Shown here: positions 62,177-64,000 of the stretch, one piece after another
Layout: every line of letters starts with the position of its first letter
Numbering within the stretch: position 1 is the first letter of the stretch
From: Geomonas limicola
Lineage (GTDB): Bacteria > Desulfobacterota > Desulfuromonadia > Geobacterales > Geobacteraceae
Length of the DNA: 64,000 nucleotides
Direction: 5' to 3'
Assembly (NCBI RefSeq): GCF_014193675.1
Contig: NZ_BLXZ01000001.1
Coordinates: 372,001-436,000 of the forward strand
The notes under the pieces: generated by a model
Databases searched by the model: none
What the model saw: the letters and a program-made list of their open reading frames with translations, nothing else
Told to the model about the DNA's origin: nothing
Made by a program: the position numbers and the translations under genes

Positions 62177-63873
62177 TTATCGCTGCTCTCCTGACGGCAG
62201 TGCTTGATCTTCTCGGCCAGGTCGGTACGTTCCGGCTCGAGCTTCTGCAGCTTTTTGTAGATGGCAATCGCCTTCTTCGCGAGATGACCCGCGCAATAGG
62301 CGTCGGCCAGGTGCCCGAGCACCGTGGCGTCCTCGTCGGAGAGTTCGGCCGCGCGTTCCAGCTGGTAGATCGCCTCCTCGTAACGCTTGAGCTTGAAGTA
62401 GGTCCATCCCAGGCTGTCCAGGATGAAGCCGTCGTCGGGCTTCAACTGCACCGCCTTTTTCAGGTAGCCCAGCGCCTCTTCCAGGTTCACCCCCATCTCG
62501 GCGTAGGTGTACCCGAGGTAGTTGAGCGCCTGCGGGTCGTTCGGGGTCGCGGCAATGGTCTTCTTCATCATGGCGACCGACTGATCCCGCTCACCGAGCT
62601 TGTCGTAGAGGATCCCCAGCCGGAAGGTGACCCGCGGATCGGCCTGCATGGTCTCGTTCATCGACCTGAGCACCTCGACGCCGTCCTTGAAACGCTCCAG
62701 CGACTCGTAGAGACCGGCGAGCACCAGGTAGGGTTCGATCTTGGTGGGATCGCGCTTCACCTCGTCCTTCAAAAGCCGCAGCCCCCGGTCCACCTCCCCC
62801 TTCTCCTTGTAGAGGTAGGCCAGGTGTCCCAGCGCGTCCAGGTAGTAGGTGGAGCCGACCGGGACCTGGGCAAACTCCGCAATGGCCGAATCAGGCTCTT
62901 CCATCTCCTCGTAGGCGGACCCCAGGTAGAAGCGGACCTGGTGCGCGTTCGGCTCGACCGCCAGGATCCCCTTGAAGGTGGTCACCGCCTCGTCGTAGCG
63001 CTCGAGCTCGAGGAGCAACAGGCCGATCTTGCGCTGGGTCTCCAGGCTCTCGCCGCCGTCGCGCTGCAAAAGGGCGAGCGCCTCGTCCAGTTGGCGCTGC
63101 TGGATGTAGAGCTGCGCCAGGTGCTGCACCACGTTCACGTTGGAAGGGTTCACCTCGAGGAGGTTCTTATAGGTCTCGACGGCATCGGCCAACTGCCCCT
63201 GGGTCTCCTGCTGGATCGCCATCTCGATGAGGGCCTGCTCGAAATCGGGCTTGAGTTCGACCGCCTTCTTGTAGTAGGTCAGCGCCTCGCGCGGCAGCCG
63301 CATCTGGTCGTAGGTCTTGGCCAGGTAGTAGTAGCCAAGCGGCGAATCCGGCGCCGCCTTAATGAGTGCCTTAAGGGTGTTGACCGCCTGCTCGTACTCG
63401 AAGTTCTTCAGGTAGAAGATGGCGACGTGCAGGTAGACCTCTTCGCGGGTCGGGTCGAGTTCCATCACCTTCTTCAGGTAGGGGATCGCCTCCTTCTCGC
63501 GCTGCATGGTCACCAGGATATTACCGGCCAGAAGCTGGGCCTGCACCAGGGTCGGGTCCAGCTTGATGGCGGCCTCGCACTCGGCGAGCGCCTCCTCGGG
63601 CTTACTCTGCTGCAGGTAGATCTGGGCCGCCGCGGTGTGCAGCGAGGGTGCGGTCGGGTCCGCTGCCATGGCGCTCTTCAAAAGGGTGAGCGCCCCCTCG
63701 GTGTCCCCCGCCCCGGCACGCAGCCTGGCGAGTGAGAAGAAATAGAGGGTGCGTCCCTCGGTGGTGGTCGCCTCGTAGGGGATCTCCTGGGTGGGGACGG
63801 CAGCGGCATGTTCGGTGGCGCAGGCGGTGAGCAGGGAACACATCAGCAACAGCGCGAGATACTTCGTGGTCAT
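62173..63873 (-). CDS. TPR-repeat lipoprotein
   Basis: 566 residues. A lipoprotein signal ends SLLTACAT. About fourteen tetratricopeptide repeats follow, for example EALAECEAAIKLDPTLVQAQ, EAIPYLKKVMELDPTREEVY, EALTYYKKAVELKPDFEQAL and EALGYLKKAVQLKPDDGFIL. It probably scaffolds proteins at the envelope. ATG 63873 is chosen; an in-frame start 108 bases upstream would bury the signal. Its stop overlaps the solute-binding gene, tying it to that operon. The remaining 127 bases of the window hold no gene. Confidence 0.88.
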   Translation of the reverse strand: MTTKYLALLLMCSLLTACATEHAAAVPTQEIPYEATTTEGRTLYFFSLARLRAGAGDTEGALTLLKSAMAADPTAPSLHTAAAQIYLQQSKPEEALAECEAAIKLDPTLVQAQLLAGNILVTMQREKEAIPYLKKVMELDPTREEVYLHVAIFYLKNFEYEQAVNTLKALIKAAPDSPLGYYYLAKTYDQMRLPREALTYYKKAVELKPDFEQALIEMAIQQETQGQLADAVETYKNLLEVNPSNVNVVQHLAQLYIQQRQLDEALALLQRDGGESLETQRKIGLLLLELERYDEAVTTFKGILAVEPNAHQVRFYLGSAYEEMEEPDSAIAEFAQVPVGSTYYLDALGHLAYLYKEKGEVDRGLRLLKDEVKRDPTKIEPYLVLAGLYESLERFKDGVEVLRSMNETMQADPRVTFRLGILYDKLGERDQSVAMMKKTIAATPNDPQALNYLGYTYAEMGVNLEEALGYLKKAVQLKPDDGFILDSLGWTYFKLKRYEEAIYQLERAAELSDEDATVLGHLADAYCAGHLAKKAIAIYKKLQKLEPERTDLAEKIKHCRQESSDK

Positions 63874-64000
63874 GGGGTACCTTGGATTCCGTGGTAGGTA
63901 TGGGCGCGAACCAAAAAAACGCGACACCGGCCAGGACACATTATCCTGCAGATGGCGCGATATCACATGAAAAACTAGCATAATTAGGTAGCAGCGTCAA

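Overview
The window looks like chromosome of a Geobacterales bacterium (Geobacter, Geomonas or Citrifermentans type). The best evidence is a short 75-residue type IV pilin followed by a small secreted Spc/GeopilinII-like partner, in the order pilB-pilT-pilC-pilS-pilR-pilA-spc that is known from Geobacter. Next to it lies a polysaccharide export locus resembling the xap locus that follows pilA in G. sulfurreducens. The DNA is GC-rich, ATGA-type overlaps are common and several genes start with TTG or GTG. I see no rRNA, prophage, insertion sequence or CRISPR array. The species assignment is inference from gene content and order.

Layout. 1-1666 (minus): tRNA-Val(GAC), a terminator hairpin and the 5' three quarters of thrS, cut by the window edge. 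1977-6766 (plus): a DUF2235 hydrolase and the decayed remnant of a second copy, a zinc-ribbon membrane protein, a small secreted protein and a DUF4403 lipoprotein. 6940-22376 (minus): a long surface-polysaccharide region holding GT9 and GT2 transferases, a FAD-dependent oxidoreductase, a large HAD protein, a methyltransferase, a Wzm/Wzt exporter, a UbiA-type phosphoribosyltransferase, a second ABC exporter and a GT-C/TPR membrane protein. 22437-30698 (minus): the type IV pilus cluster, with a sigma-54 promoter and candidate PilR sites in front of pilA and a sigma-70 promoter in front of pilB. 30759-39014 (minus): aroE, a DUF2723 GT-C transferase, a flippase-like protein, ribF, tatC and rnr. 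39262-48803: a lytic transglycosylase (plus), a sugar nucleotidyltransferase (minus), a rhodanese (plus) and a marR-tolC-emrA-emrB efflux operon (plus). 48763-57815 (minus): higA with a frameshifted higB, a small membrane protein, a parvulin, and the housekeeping string tilS-ftsH-folP-cdaA-ybbR-glmM-pdxJ. 57882-63873 (minus): a TPR lipoprotein, a peptide/nickel-type solute-binding lipoprotein, two permeases without ATPases, and an unknown protein.

How the genes work together. The two halves of the centre of the window both build the cell surface. PilB, PilT and PilC assemble the PilA fibre under PilS/PilR control. The adjacent glycan locus has two separate ABC exporters and is likely to make and export an extracellular or O-antigen-like polysaccharide. 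Two GT-C membrane glycosyltransferases bracket the pilus cluster, which raises the possibility of glycosylated surface proteins.

Most unusual signal. At least eleven stretches of non-coding DNA carry short arrays with an exact 7-bp period. They fall into three sequence families: CAATTGA/GTCAATT, CCCCAGT and GTTCTAC/TAGAACC. The arrays abut start or stop codons. They recall the STRR heptamers of filamentous cyanobacteria, and the CCCCAGT array between pilS and pilR matches the STRR1 consensus as I remember it.
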